Source of the DNA: Bacillota bacterium
GTDB taxonomy: Bacteria > Bacillota > Clostridia > Clostridiales > Clostridiaceae
DNA: 64,000 nt
NCBI GenBank assembly: GCA_023445445.1
Contig: JAEXLD010000118.1
Span: 62,001-126,000, forward strand
Direction: 5' to 3'
The notes beneath the pieces are model-generated. The model was not told the origin of the DNA. It worked only from the letters and a program-made list of their open reading frames with translations, and did no database searches. The position numbers were made by a program, and so were the translations under genes. Below, piece after piece: positions 51,101 to 59,186 of this stretch (within the stretch, counting starts at the first letter, position 1; each line of letters opens with the position of its first letter).

Positions 51101-53476
51101 ACCTGTTATAATTCCAGTTATTGCAAGACTAAGCCCCATAGTCATAGTTGTAGTGGCTAAAGCAGAAGCTAGTTCTACAGCTTTAAAACTTACCGCTAAA
51201 ACTGTATTTTTAGCACTCAATACACTCGCTTTAGCACTCGCACTCGTCATACTTTCTGCGAATTTATTAAATGCACCCGATATAACTCTTCCCATACTCA
51301 TTTGGGTTGACTTAGCCATATTGTCTATTTTGAGTGACAGCCCTCCAACTATTGGCATATTCTTTGTTATACCCACATACATCTCTTTATTAAATAAGAC
51401 TAAGGCGGTTGTGGCAATCCCTATTGTTGTTGGTAAAGCACCGAAAGTATTAGACATCTTCCCGAATACTTCTAGTGAGGACGTGCCTAAATCCACTACA
51501 GTTTTTATAGTGTCAGAATTTATTGCATCCACCCAAATACTTTTTAGTGTTTCAGAAAACTGGTTCATTTTACCCTCAATAGAATCCATAAACCTATTCT
51601 GCTCTTCGTAACTCGATCCAGAACTTTCTAATGCACTATTGTAGGCTTCGATTCCTTCTTGCATATTTTTCATTGTTCCTGAGAATATATTCCCCTGTCT
51701 TTGCCCAGCTATTACGTATTGTAAATATGCCCTTTGCCCATCTGTTAGCTTAGGATATACTTCTGCTAATTCGGTCATTTGCTGATAAGTAGACTTGAAA
51801 GTATTATCATCAACCATTATGTCTACCATCTGCCCAGCAGACTCTGTTAATTGTTTAATTTCATCTCTTAATTTAGAAACAGGAATAGAAGTTTCATCTA
51901 TCTCCGTTTCCATTCCACGTAATCTCATAGCGATTGTCTTTAGGGCTGTCCCCGTAACATCGGCATCTTGTATTGAAGCATTTCCAGCAACAAATATTCC
52001 TACGGCTTGTTCATAGGTGTTTCCAGCTTCGTAAAGTGCATTACCCATCTTTTGCAATCCGTCAGCTACATCTTTTGTAGAGCTAGAAAATTTATTACCT
52101 GTATTGTTTGCAACATCCATTATGTGTATCATATCTTCTAAAGAATTTAAGTCAAACCCCTTACTTATAGTAATAAGAGCTTTTGACGCATCGTCTATAT
52201 TATCGAATTCACCGACATTTTTAAAAATTGTTGAATTTTTTGCACGCTCAGAGGCGTCATCTATAGCATAGCCAAGTTTTGAATAATATTCTGTTGCTTT
52301 AATTATATTTTCTGTACTCGTACCGACTGATTTTGCCATATTATTTGCAACTACCGTAAAACCATCTAATTGCGTTTGTGTAGCTTTTGCAACACGTGTT
52401 AAGTCACGCATAGCCGAATCTAAACTTACAATATCATTTATGCCTTTTTTTACTTCGGCTATTCCACTATAAATTATACTACCACCAAAAGCATACATAC
52501 CCATTCTTTTAAATAAATTAGAAAATGAGGATTCATATTTTACCAACTCATTAGTTTGAACCCTCATTTCATTTATAGTGGAATTTATTCTATTTTTCTC
52601 AGCTGTACCCAATAGGGTATTCTGTTTCTTTAAGTTTTCCATTTGAGATATTTGCCTAGATATCTCATTATTTAATTCAGCTTGTTCGGTAGGTTTTCCT
52701 CCGCCTTTATTGTTTACAGCTTGTTGGTATATTTTTAATTTTGATATAACTTTATCCAAATAATCGTTTTGTTTTAACAGATCTTGATTAAATTTGTTTT
52801 CACTATTAGTTTGAACCTTTGCTTTAGTCCTAACATAAGAATCTTCGAGAATTGACCTTTCTTTTAGTAAATTATTGTATTGAGCTTCATCAGCTAGTTT
52901 CGATTTACTAACACTATTTATATTTTCTCTATTTATTTGTTGAGTATAGTTTAACTGTTCTTGTAATACCTTCGCATATTCTCCATCGGCAGTTAGTAAT
53001 TTGGTTTTTAAATCATATTCTGTTTTTTGTAGCTTAACTATTTCATCATAAACAGCTTTTTTATTTTTATCAACATCGCCAGAAATGCTAACACTACTGC
53101 TTCCAGTTGTTAAGTTTTGTACTGTTCTAATTGTTTCTTTTAATTTATTATTAACATCAGTTATAACTCTAAGTTGACCATCCGACATTAACTCTATTTT
53201 ATATTTAGACATTCCTTGAATTTCTTTTAATGTTTTTGCTAGTTCTTCTAATGATTTTGTTGAAGAGACTCCATCAATATCTAGTTTCGCTTTACTAAGT
53301 GTATTCATTTTTTTATTGATTTTATCAATGTTTTTATCTAAATTCAAAAAATCTACATTTGTGATTTTTAAGTTTATTTGTTTAGAAACACTGTCTAATA
53401 TTGATTGTGCTTCTTTTTTTAATTTATCTATAGAATCAAATTGTATACCAGAAGATACCATTAACCGTTTAGCCAT
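48146..53476 (-). CDS. Tail tape measure protein (1776 aa)
   Basis: Sets tail length and helps DNA entry. Long coiled-coil stretches at both ends frame a conserved TMP domain (about 345-640, with GTSTENIIKATEYYSKLGY and GNASIQDADVTGTALKTI) and hydrophobic segments around 760-800. By the usual rule of about 0.15 nm per residue the tail would be roughly 265 nm. AAAGGAGGAG precedes the ATG. A terminator-like hairpin stands just upstream. Confidence 0.92.
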   Translation of the reverse strand: MAKRLMVSSGIQFDSIDKLKKEAQSILDSVSKQINLKITNVDFLNLDKNIDKINKKMNTLSKAKLDIDGVSSTKSLEELAKTLKEIQGMSKYKIELMSDGQLRVITDVNNKLKETIRTVQNLTTGSSSVSISGDVDKNKKAVYDEIVKLQKTEYDLKTKLLTADGEYAKVLQEQLNYTQQINRENINSVSKSKLADEAQYNNLLKERSILEDSYVRTKAKVQTNSENKFNQDLLKQNDYLDKVISKLKIYQQAVNNKGGGKPTEQAELNNEISRQISQMENLKKQNTLLGTAEKNRINSTINEMRVQTNELVKYESSFSNLFKRMGMYAFGGSIIYSGIAEVKKGINDIVSLDSAMRDLTRVAKATQTQLDGFTVVANNMAKSVGTSTENIIKATEYYSKLGYAIDDASERAKNSTIFKNVGEFDNIDDASKALITISKGFDLNSLEDMIHIMDVANNTGNKFSSSTKDVADGLQKMGNALYEAGNTYEQAVGIFVAGNASIQDADVTGTALKTIAMRLRGMETEIDETSIPVSKLRDEIKQLTESAGQMVDIMVDDNTFKSTYQQMTELAEVYPKLTDGQRAYLQYVIAGQRQGNIFSGTMKNMQEGIEAYNSALESSGSSYEEQNRFMDSIEGKMNQFSETLKSIWVDAINSDTIKTVVDLGTSSLEVFGKMSNTFGALPTTIGIATTALVLFNKEMYVGITKNMPIVGGLSLKIDNMAKSTQMSMGRVISGAFNKFAESMTSASAKASVLSAKNTVLAVSFKAVELASALATTTMTMGLSLAITGIITGITKLVDKIIVTKEEMREMNEESTRFITDSGKAITQAQNLLDEKTKLEQQINDTSDITQRKDLESQLVEIEKELASVLPQSATGFNMQGDAISQNNGLIEEQIRLKKEQMEIEALGFIETNRGLSSELSALGQKKKQYEEMKLAMIKGEEYTKQVSYTERGQTTTGTYSQNVTQADLDKLNQEIQDTTLKASQAQVHIKWLLDNGYKSSQLTQMGFDTSAVNNYINSVNKATDSLKENTSEKEKNANTEGAGGFAEVSVEQATQNYGKAVEEVEKLDTLLQKINKEQQLTPDIVAELAKNYSELGGNITDINAVQEFLNNKIQDQVAIQQEAYQIMRGNDESYYNDKIKNSAEAQDAFNKFASEFVDVNSDKYGFDLKNFRTLNEAKAGFINQLSKPLSEFLSNLLGGSADTYRKELENTRNYAETKAYILAKLDEQITKAENRLNNFAEKSVQSATSIDALNNEKFATRALQQIKTIQTERAKIETSFNQFYASFNTSVPTFGTGSSLIGKDMDKNKDKTEKLAENLKDLRDRYYEVNNALKQLDNELEKNKALMENSKEKEKINYLGQQLQIIQKQISAQKNLRKEQEKELSELRSSLTANGFGFAGDGTVTNYSNRLKALTDWANSIADNDTKENAKDNVEQIAKNLERYTSLLLDEIPDVNNELLELQNTASKVNDEIKAIYREKLETVADVESQISDLIKKNVEERIESEKKALEKSMENDRKRIESKKKALKDEQELYNKQYSEDNYEAELNEERNKLLQLQADIDKLQFANDRKSQVRLEELIKNYEAQQKLINDKIAEHQNQAINDRFEQEQELIDKELEDKENAYDDAIAELDKKLENFLSPQNLTNLVSSAMKSGFVDVLGQTVNLNDAMNEMFRDTEVGIANLNLQYNDWLTNLNSIKDTIFDINGYMNGAGLSSRIDLSAVRSLNPQPISIDMGGITVQGNVDKDVLPDLDRMFKKQQDDIINIINKRLSGTR

Positions 53477-53514
53477 GAATCACTCCTCCTTTCAGATTAT
53501 TTTTTAATAAAAAA

Positions 53515-53533
53515 GAATCACTCCTTGTGATTC
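53515..53533 (-). terminator. Hairpin with T-run just before the tape measure gene
   Basis: GAATCAC at 53515-53521 and GTGATTC at 53527-53533 pair around five bases; read on the - strand a TTTTTT run follows. It would end or reduce transcription between the tail chaperone candidate and tape measure genes, so may act as an attenuator to lower tape measure output. Confidence 0.55.
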
Positions 53534-53542
53534 AAAGTAATC

Positions 53543-53977
53543 TTATTTATTTTTCTTATCTAATTTATTAATTTCTTTAGCCTTTACATTCATTCCATTT
53601 ATTCTTGTCATTGCCTCTACTTGAATTAATTTTAGTTCTACCTCCATCAACTGAGCTATATTATTTCTCAACACACTTTTAATACAATCAGAAACAACTT
53701 TTCCTATTTCAAAGCATATGGTTTCCATCTCTGATGTTGGATTATGATAACATTCCATAAATTTAAATTCATTTATATTTTTTATCTCTGGAATATCACT
53801 TACTATTAACTTTTTGAAAAGCATATAAATAGCCTTTGGGTTATCATAATCTATATCTCCAGTTTCAGTTTTGGCAATGCTATTTAGTTTTTTTATTAAT
53901 TTATTAGTTTCCTCTAAATTAGGAATCTTAATCTTAACACCTTCAAAAATCTCTCTTTCTTCTTCTCTTTTTAACAT
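53543..53977 (-). CDS. Probable tail assembly chaperone (144 aa)
   Basis: Charged, mostly helical protein directly upstream of the tape measure gene, the usual place for the tail chaperone (gpG/GT type). I see no obvious slippery frameshift site joining it to another ORF. ATG 53977 follows GGGGAG. Confidence 0.5.
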   Translation of the reverse strand: MLKREEEREIFEGVKIKIPNLEETNKLIKKLNSIAKTETGDIDYDNPKAIYMLFKKLIVSDIPEIKNINEFKFMECYHNPTSEMETICFEIGKVVSDCIKSVLRNNIAQLMEVELKLIQVEAMTRINGMNVKAKEINKLDKKNK

Positions 53978-53990
53978 ATATTTCACTCCC

Positions 53991-54455
53991 CTATTTTATT
54001 TCAAAATCTATATTATTTTTTATTGTTTTAATAACTATATCACTTTCATCTATTTTCTTTTGAGTTATTTGAGTAAAAGGTCTTGGTAGCTTTTTCTTGT
54101 ATATCTCAGAATATTTCCATGTATATTCTCCATATTCAACCATTCCATCTATAAAACCACTAGTGCTATTAGGATAATCAGAGTTTCCCCTTGTATCGTT
54201 TGTTACATTTACTTGTATGGAATCTCTTGTTTCTACATAATCAGCAACCATGTTATCTCTTGATATTAAACCTTCCTCACCGTTACTTTCCTCACTTCTT
54301 CTATCATAATAACTTGGAGTGTACGCATCTAACACAACTTCCTGAATTGTTTCTTGCTCTACATCCTTTATTACTTCTACAACCTCATCTTTCATAACTT
54401 CTTTAATTTCTTTTTGAGCATATTTCCATAGAGATTCTAAATCTTTAAAAACCAA
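53991..54455 (-). CDS. Minor tail/connector-type protein (154 aa)
   Basis: Lies between tail tube and tape measure genes. The helical N-terminus is followed by DAYTPSYYDRRSEE, a Tyr-Arg rich turn seen in small structural proteins of Firmicute phages. Exact role unknown. TTG start after GGGGTGA. Confidence 0.45.
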   Translation of the reverse strand: MVFKDLESLWKYAQKEIKEVMKDEVVEVIKDVEQETIQEVVLDAYTPSYYDRRSEESNGEEGLISRDNMVADYVETRDSIQVNVTNDTRGNSDYPNSTSGFIDGMVEYGEYTWKYSEIYKKKLPRPFTQITQKKIDESDIVIKTIKNNIDFEIK

Positions 54456-54492
54456 TATATTTCACCCCACATTCAAAAATAGATAACAAAAA

Positions 54493-54517
54493 AAGAGCCT
54501 GATAAAATCAAACTCTT
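54493..54517 (-). terminator. Terminator after the lipoprotein gene
   Basis: An 11-bp stem with two G-U pairs (54493-54503 with 54507-54517) around a three-base loop; on the - strand a TTTTTTT run follows. It isolates the lipoprotein unit from the tail operon. Confidence 0.7.
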
Positions 54518-54534
54518 AATTTAAAATCTAACTA

Positions 54535-54975
54535 TTATTTGTTTTTAATTTCTTCAACTATATCAAAAACTATTCCTGTTTCATTTACAATCAACAAAGG
54601 AACTTCTTCGCTTGAATTTGCACTATCCTTATCAATTATTATAAGTTCATAACTGATATTTTTCACACCATCTGAAGCACCTAGCTTTTCTACCTTTTTA
54701 TACAAGTCTAAAAAGGTATTTCTCATATTAACCCATTGATCATACCCACTATCTTTAGATGCCACTTCGGAAATAGTTTCCTTTGTTAAATAATCAATAA
54801 CTCTTATTGTTTTTCTGTCCTCAATGTATTTAACATCATAACCAGTACTACTCTCTAATTTGCTTAAGAAATCCGTCATTTTTGTTTCTTTATTAGAGTT
54901 GGAACAACCAACCATTAAAATAAACATTAAAACAAAACTACTCATCAAAGCCATAATTTTCTTTTTATTCCACAT
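54535..54975 (-). CDS. Phage lipoprotein (146 aa)
   Basis: Signal peptide of type II: basic MWNKKK, hydrophobic FVLMFILMVG, lipobox LMVGC with C24 as the lipidated cysteine. The mature part is small, alpha/beta, no family recognised. It has its own terminator and upstream promoter inside the tail cluster, which marks it as a cargo (moron) gene. Some phage lipoproteins (for example Ltp of Streptococcus phage TP-J34) block superinfecting DNA, so a superinfection-exclusion role is a fair hypothesis. Confidence 0.65.
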   Translation of the reverse strand: MWNKKKIMALMSSFVLMFILMVGCSNSNKETKMTDFLSKLESSTGYDVKYIEDRKTIRVIDYLTKETISEVASKDSGYDQWVNMRNTFLDLYKKVEKLGASDGVKNISYELIIIDKDSANSSEEVPLLIVNETGIVFDIVEEIKNK

Positions 54976-55058
54976 AGTTTTACCCCTTAAATATAATATA
55001 TATCCATTTTACCATGTTTAAGTTTATATTTCTATATTTAACCATATTAAAAAATATA

Positions 55059-55151
55059 TTATCTGTCATTTAAAAGTTCCAACTGCTTTACTGCATTTCT
55101 TTTACTCATTTCTCCTGCGAGAAAACCATTTATTTTCAATTCATCCATCAT
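55059..55151 (-). CDS. Small peptide (30 aa)
   Basis: MMDELKINGFLAGEMSKRNA and ten more residues, charged, with AAGGGG seven bases before the first ATG. It sits between the promoter at 55209 and the lipoprotein. Such short first-in-operon peptides may be regulatory; nothing more can be said. Confidence 0.4.
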   Translation of the reverse strand: MMDELKINGFLAGEMSKRNAVKQLELLNDR

Positions 55152-55208
55152 TCAATCCCCTTTTTTATTATTAAACCCTCAAGTTTATACGTTAACCTTA
55201 TAGTATAT

Positions 55209-55237
55209 ATAATAACTCTACACCCTTTAACTGTCAA
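55209..55237 (-). promoter_or_regulatory. Strong leftward promoter (TTGACA-17-TATTAT)
   Basis: On the - strand TTGACA (complement of 55232-55237) and TATTAT (complement of 55209-55214) with a 17-base spacer. Drives the 30-aa peptide and lipoprotein. Divergent from the promoter at 55281. Confidence 0.65.
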
Positions 55238-55280
55238 GCATTTTCTTAAACTTTTTGGTTTAATTTTCTCACCTACAGTA

Positions 55281-55309
55281 TTGATTGTTTCTCTAATTAA
55301 GTGTATTAT
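55281..55309 (+). promoter_or_regulatory. Rightward promoter (TTGATT-17-TATTAT) of the HTH regulator
   Basis: TTGATT at 55281-55286, TATTAT at 55304-55309, spacer 17, for the regulator gene on the + strand. It lies 43 bases from the -35 of the opposing promoter, so one bound protein could control both. Confidence 0.6.
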
Positions 55310-55327
55310 ATGTATGAGGTGATATTA

Positions 55328-55561
55328 ATGGGCGTTAAAGAAGATATTAAAGCTTATATAGTAAAAAGTGGCTGGACTATAAGTAAAGTTGCTGAAGAAT
55401 TAAATAAAAGAAACGGAACTGATTACTCCGTTCAGAATTTAAGCAAAAAGATAAATAATGAAACATTGAGATATACAGAAGTATTACAAATTGCTGACAT
55501 AATTGGGTACAGAATTAAATGGTTAGAAAAAGGCGTATATTATATACCTGACCATGAATGA
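55328..55561 (+). CDS. Helix-turn-helix (Xre-like) regulator (77 aa)
   Basis: Helix-turn-helix around residues 15-42 (WTISKVAEELNKRNG then YSVQNLSKKINN) in a small phage regulator of a type common in Firmicute phages. GAGGTGAT precedes ATG 55328. It faces away from the lipoprotein operon and probably represses it and/or itself (inference). One of two + strand protein genes in the whole late region. Confidence 0.65.
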   Translation: MGVKEDIKAYIVKSGWTISKVAEELNKRNGTDYSVQNLSKKINNETLRYTEVLQIADIIGYRIKWLEKGVYYIPDHE

Positions 55562-55568
55562 AAAAAAT

Positions 55569-55601
55569 AGGGGAAGAAGGACTATATATCCAACTCCCCC
55601 T
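55569..55601. terminator. Two-way terminator between HTH and homing endonuclease genes
   Basis: AGGGG...CCCCT stem with partial inner pairing. T-rich on the + side (55601-55610) and A-run on the other (55561-55567), so it can serve both converging genes. Confidence 0.5.
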
Positions 55602-55650
55602 TTATTTATTATTTATAAAACTCATATTTTAATTAATTTTAATTAATTTT

Positions 55651-56913
55651 TTAACTTGCTTTTTCTATTATATTGTATTTAATCTTTTCTTCATCAGTAA
55701 GGTCTTGAACGTATTTGAAGTGGTAGCCTTTGTGATGAGGTCTTTTTCCAGTACATACCATGCTTATTTTGGATTTACACAAACTTTCCCCAAACACCTC
55801 TTTACTGTTTAAAGAACAATCTGTAGCTGAGTCAAAAATCATACCATTATTTAAACAAATTAACTTCTTTTTATTCTTTTGTTGCGTTTGAGTAGCTCCA
55901 TTCTTTAATTCCAATTTAGGATCGTAATCACACAACTCTATTGCTGACATCTTTTTTAAATATGTGATAATTGTTGCTTTAGATAACCCCATAATTTTTG
56001 ATATTTCCTTTGAAGATTTTATCCCTTCATTCCATAAATCAGAACACATTTTCATTATGCTATTATAAGATGATTTATTAATTTTATCCCAATTTATATG
56101 GTTAAAATCAAACGTTTCAGCCAACTTACTTTTTATGATGTTTTCTTTTATATATTCAAAATCTGAAATTTCACAATTTATAATAATATATTGTTTTATA
56201 CCATTTCTTATAGCCAGTTCTTCTTTTAAAATATCATTTTTAGTTATATATGATAAAGGTCTACTACTGCTCCATTTTCCTTCTTGATAATGCAATTCTC
56301 CATTTACTTCTATTATCATATCTAATGAGGAAATATAAAAGTCATAAATTTTATCAGTTGGATTTTTATCACATAAAAAATCTACCTTCTTAGACCAATC
56401 AAACCTTTTTTGATACTCATATTCTATATTCAATTCTTTTAGTACCAAAAGCATAATTTTTTCAGGATAACTGATTTTATCAGAACAATAATCACAAGTA
56501 AATCCTTTATATAATAAATATGATTCAGTAACTGTTTTCTTTGTATGACACTCCAAACATTTACATATATATTTTTTCCTGTTATCTTCATCTCTAAAAC
56601 TATCTAATATCAAACAGTCCTTTTTTATAGTATTTATTGTTTGATTGTTTTTATACTTAAATTCTCTAAATCTAAGTTCTTCTATTATATTTCCAAATCC
56701 ACCATTGACTAAAGCTATTGTGCTTATTGAATAATTTACTCCGTTAAACTCCAATACTGCTCTCTGTTTATCTTTTTCGTAATGAATAAATTTAAATTTA
56801 TAAATATAATCATTATTCTTATAATATATATTTGAACCTATACTATTACACCAATCGTATCTTTCCCCAATCCTTTTAATCTCTTTTAACTCAACTCTTC
56901 CTTCTTTACCCAT
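55651..56913 (-). CDS. Free-standing homing endonuclease-like protein (420 aa)
   Basis: An N-terminal part with a CKCLEC/CDYC zinc finger (about 120-155) is followed by a PD-(D/E)XK-type nuclease resembling the Vsr/EDxHD class (YPEKIMLLVLKEL, then YDFYISSLDMIIEVNGELHY with catalytic D/E). Next is a helix-turn-helix (SSKEISKIMGLSKATIITYL) and a C-terminal NUMOD-like DNA-binding unit. This set is typical of free-standing homing endonucleases. It has its own promoter and leader hairpins. ATG 56913 (after GGAG) is preferred, but an in-frame ATG at 56928 is also possible. Confidence 0.7.
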   Translation of the reverse strand: MGKEGRVELKEIKRIGERYDWCNSIGSNIYYKNNDYIYKFKFIHYEKDKQRAVLEFNGVNYSISTIALVNGGFGNIIEELRFREFKYKNNQTINTIKKDCLILDSFRDEDNRKKYICKCLECHTKKTVTESYLLYKGFTCDYCSDKISYPEKIMLLVLKELNIEYEYQKRFDWSKKVDFLCDKNPTDKIYDFYISSLDMIIEVNGELHYQEGKWSSSRPLSYITKNDILKEELAIRNGIKQYIIINCEISDFEYIKENIIKSKLAETFDFNHINWDKINKSSYNSIMKMCSDLWNEGIKSSKEISKIMGLSKATIITYLKKMSAIELCDYDPKLELKNGATQTQQKNKKKLICLNNGMIFDSATDCSLNSKEVFGESLCKSKISMVCTGKRPHHKGYHFKYVQDLTDEEKIKYNIIEKAS

Positions 56914-56964
56914 TAATAAAATCTCCATATATTTTATTTCTCCAATAAATATAAAAAAATAGAA

Positions 56965-57014
56965 ACAAGAGCTTGGAGTTGCTCCTTTCGATAAGAGTAG
57001 CTAATTCTTATCTA
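56965..57014 (-). promoter_or_regulatory. Hairpin leader of the homing endonuclease gene
   Basis: Read on the - strand, GATAAGA/TCTTATC forms a hairpin, then GAGC/GCTC forms a second one followed by TTGTTTCTATTTTTTTA. This looks like an attenuator that keeps the endonuclease message low. Confidence 0.4.
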
Positions 57015-57026
57015 GTTCCTAATTTA

Positions 57027-57055
57027 ATAATAACATAAAAACTATTTTAAATCAA
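57027..57055 (-). promoter_or_regulatory. Promoter of the homing endonuclease gene (TTGATT-17-TATTAT)
   Basis: On the - strand TTGATT (complement of 57050-57055) and TATTAT (complement of 57027-57032), spacer 17. Confidence 0.6.
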
Positions 57056-57081
57056 CATTTATTTAGTTAATTTTTACAAAA

Positions 57082-57102
57082 ACACACACCATATAGATGT
57101 GT
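57082..57102 (-). terminator. Terminator after the major tail protein gene
   Basis: CACACA at 57082-57087 and TGTGTG at 57097-57102 form the stem; the - strand reading continues into TTTTTG. It ends the head-tail operon upstream of the inserted unit. Confidence 0.6.
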
Positions 57103-57114
57103 GCAATCTAAAAA

Positions 57115-57861
57115 TTATATTTTAGGAACTTCTTTTCCTTTTAACATAGTTCCACTAGCATCTGATTGAAGTTTTAATTTAATTTCAAAAGATGATGGTG
57201 TTTCTGCACTAAATTCTAGATCTATAGAATTCTGTATTGTTACTTTTTTTAAATCTAATTCCAAGAAAGAATCTGTACCATCTTCAGCAGATTTCATTCT
57301 TACTATACAATTTAACATATAACTTCTTGCTTCTTCAGGCGTAGCTTTAACAGTAAAACTTCTGCCTTCTTTTTGCTCAATATAATAGATTGCGTATGTC
57401 TCGCCAATTTTTGCTCCTACTAAATTAACTGTTTTGCTTGAATTTGTAGCAGTTTCAAGTTTTCCCATATGAGTAGCTAAATCTTTTCTAACCTGATAAA
57501 CAGACACCCCATTTAATGGTGTTCCTTTTAGTGTTACAACTTGGTCATTTGCTGTTACTTCCACTACTTCTCTTTTATAGTAATCTGTTAATCCTTGTAG
57601 CATTTTTGATCCCATGATTAATGAGAATAAATCTGGAGACATTAATTGAACTCCTATTGTTGCTTCTCCTGTTGTTGGTTTAGGGAAAACAACTCTTTCC
57701 TCACCTTTTGCTAGTGCAACCTCGAAGTCTGATGATAAATTAATTGTAAAATTATTTGCATAATTTATGTGTAATGCTGGTTCACTTGTTGCTAAATCAT
57801 AGAAAGTTAAGTCTCCAGCGTCTTTTATTGCTCCAAGGGATTGTGCGTTAATTGTTGCCAT
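57115..57861 (-). CDS. Major tail (tube) protein (248 aa)
   Basis: Forms the tail tube. Size, position after connector genes and before the tape measure module, and beta-rich composition (start MATINAQSLGAIKDAGDLTFYD, end FEIKLKLQSDASG) support the call. AAAAAGGAGTGAT precedes the ATG. A strong terminator follows. Confidence 0.75.
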   Translation of the reverse strand: MATINAQSLGAIKDAGDLTFYDLATSEPALHINYANNFTINLSSDFEVALAKGEERVVFPKPTTGEATIGVQLMSPDLFSLIMGSKMLQGLTDYYKREVVEVTANDQVVTLKGTPLNGVSVYQVRKDLATHMGKLETATNSSKTVNLVGAKIGETYAIYYIEQKEGRSFTVKATPEEARSYMLNCIVRMKSAEDGTDSFLELDLKKVTIQNSIDLEFSAETPSSFEIKLKLQSDASGTMLKGKEVPKI

Positions 57862-57914
57862 AAAATCACTCCTTTTTAGTTAATTTTATAAAAAATAGAC
57901 GATTAGCTCGTCCA

Positions 57915-58700
57915 TTAGTTATCTTCAATTATTATTTTTAAAAACTTTGGTATTTCAATACCTTTTAACGATATTTGTCCACTAGAATAAATATCTCTAG
58001 TAAACATAAAATCTTCTTTTTTACTACATATTTTTATTGAATTATAAAACTGATATAAATTCATCTGTAGTACATTATTGTAATCAATGTTATTTTGAAA
58101 ATGGACTAGAAAATCAAACATATTTAGAATATCGCCATTGGACTTCTCAGTTTTAACTTTATCGTATTCTTCTTTTCCTTTATAAAAAATCTCTAGTCTC
58201 TTGTTATACTCATCTGTACTTTTAAATTTATCCTTCTCTTTATCTGTTTTTTTTAATTCTCGAAGGTTATTTATAAATAGAACTATTGACTTTAGTTCCT
58301 CAAATTTATCATTATCTATATAAAGATTGTTAGTGAAATTTTTATCTTCTATTAATATTTCCTTATGATATAAATCAATTTTTACAATTTTTACATTTTT
58401 TATATCTACATTTAACACTAAACTTATAGCAAAAATTAAATCATCTTGGTATTGGTTAAAACTTTCATCTGTCAGTATATCCAACATACCTACATTGGGA
58501 ATATCTTCACCAAATATAAAATCCTTAGATAACATAAAAGGCAACATTGTTCTTTTATATGTTTCTTCACCCATTGATAAAACATCACCAACACTTATGT
58601 GATTTATGTTTTTTGTATAAAATGAAATAGGTTTATTTGCTAAAGAAAGCCCTCTAACATAATTCTTGTAACCTGTGTCTTTAACATCATACAACTTCAT
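57915..58700 (-). CDS. Hypothetical structural-region protein (261 aa)
   Basis: Lies between the tail tube gene and the tail-terminator candidate. Alpha/beta with a highly charged central helix (DKEKDKFKSTDEYNKRLEIF). Not recognised; its place suggests a role in neck or tail assembly. AGAGGTAG ribosome site. Confidence 0.5.
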   Translation of the reverse strand: MKLYDVKDTGYKNYVRGLSLANKPISFYTKNINHISVGDVLSMGEETYKRTMLPFMLSKDFIFGEDIPNVGMLDILTDESFNQYQDDLIFAISLVLNVDIKNVKIVKIDLYHKEILIEDKNFTNNLYIDNDKFEELKSIVLFINNLRELKKTDKEKDKFKSTDEYNKRLEIFYKGKEEYDKVKTEKSNGDILNMFDFLVHFQNNIDYNNVLQMNLYQFYNSIKICSKKEDFMFTRDIYSSGQISLKGIEIPKFLKIIIEDN

Positions 58701-58703
58701 AGT

Positions 58704-59186
58704 CTACCTCTTAAAATCTGTAAACACGAACTGCATTTCTACTGCATAATAATCTTTTCTACTCGTTACTTCCTGAGAACTCTTTAGATTACATTTACCT
58801 ATCCAATTACCATAAGAACTATCAAAACTTCTCATTATCTCATCACATATAGCAAACACCCTCGTGTCCCCATTGCCTAACTCATAAAGATCATTATGAC
58901 TAATCACATAAAAATATAAATATACATCTGCATAGTCATTACTCCTAGATGCAACCCTTATATTAGTAAGCAAAAAAGTTTTAACCTTTTGAATTGTAGT
59001 ATCCCAAACAACAGGATTTAAGTAGATATATTCATTTAATAGAGACTGTGGATCTTCTATATCATCAAGTTCTAATGGATTATCATCTGTATAAACAATT
59101 AATTTCAGCAAGTCTTGATTAGATAATAAATGTTCTTTAATTAACGATTTTAATTCATTTATTCTTGCAAATATTGTACCCTTCAT
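58704..59186 (-). CDS. Probable tail terminator/neck protein (160 aa)
   Basis: A protein of this length with helices around strand segments (VYLYFYVISHNDLYEL, then DYYAVEMQFVFTDF at the end) just before the tail tube gene fits tail-terminator proteins. Identification is by position and general pattern only. Start overlaps the previous stop by one base. Confidence 0.5.
   Translation of the reverse strand: MKGTIFARINELKSLIKEHLLSNQDLLKLIVYTDDNPLELDDIEDPQSLLNEYIYLNPVVWDTTIQKVKTFLLTNIRVASRSNDYADVYLYFYVISHNDLYELGNGDTRVFAICDEIMRSFDSSYGNWIGKCNLKSSQEVTSRKDYYAVEMQFVFTDFKR

Noticed and set aside
50934..51611. Long + strand open frame inside the tape measure gene
   Set aside because: No ribosome site and a hydrophobic mirror composition typical of an antisense frame; it is a shadow of the tape measure gene.
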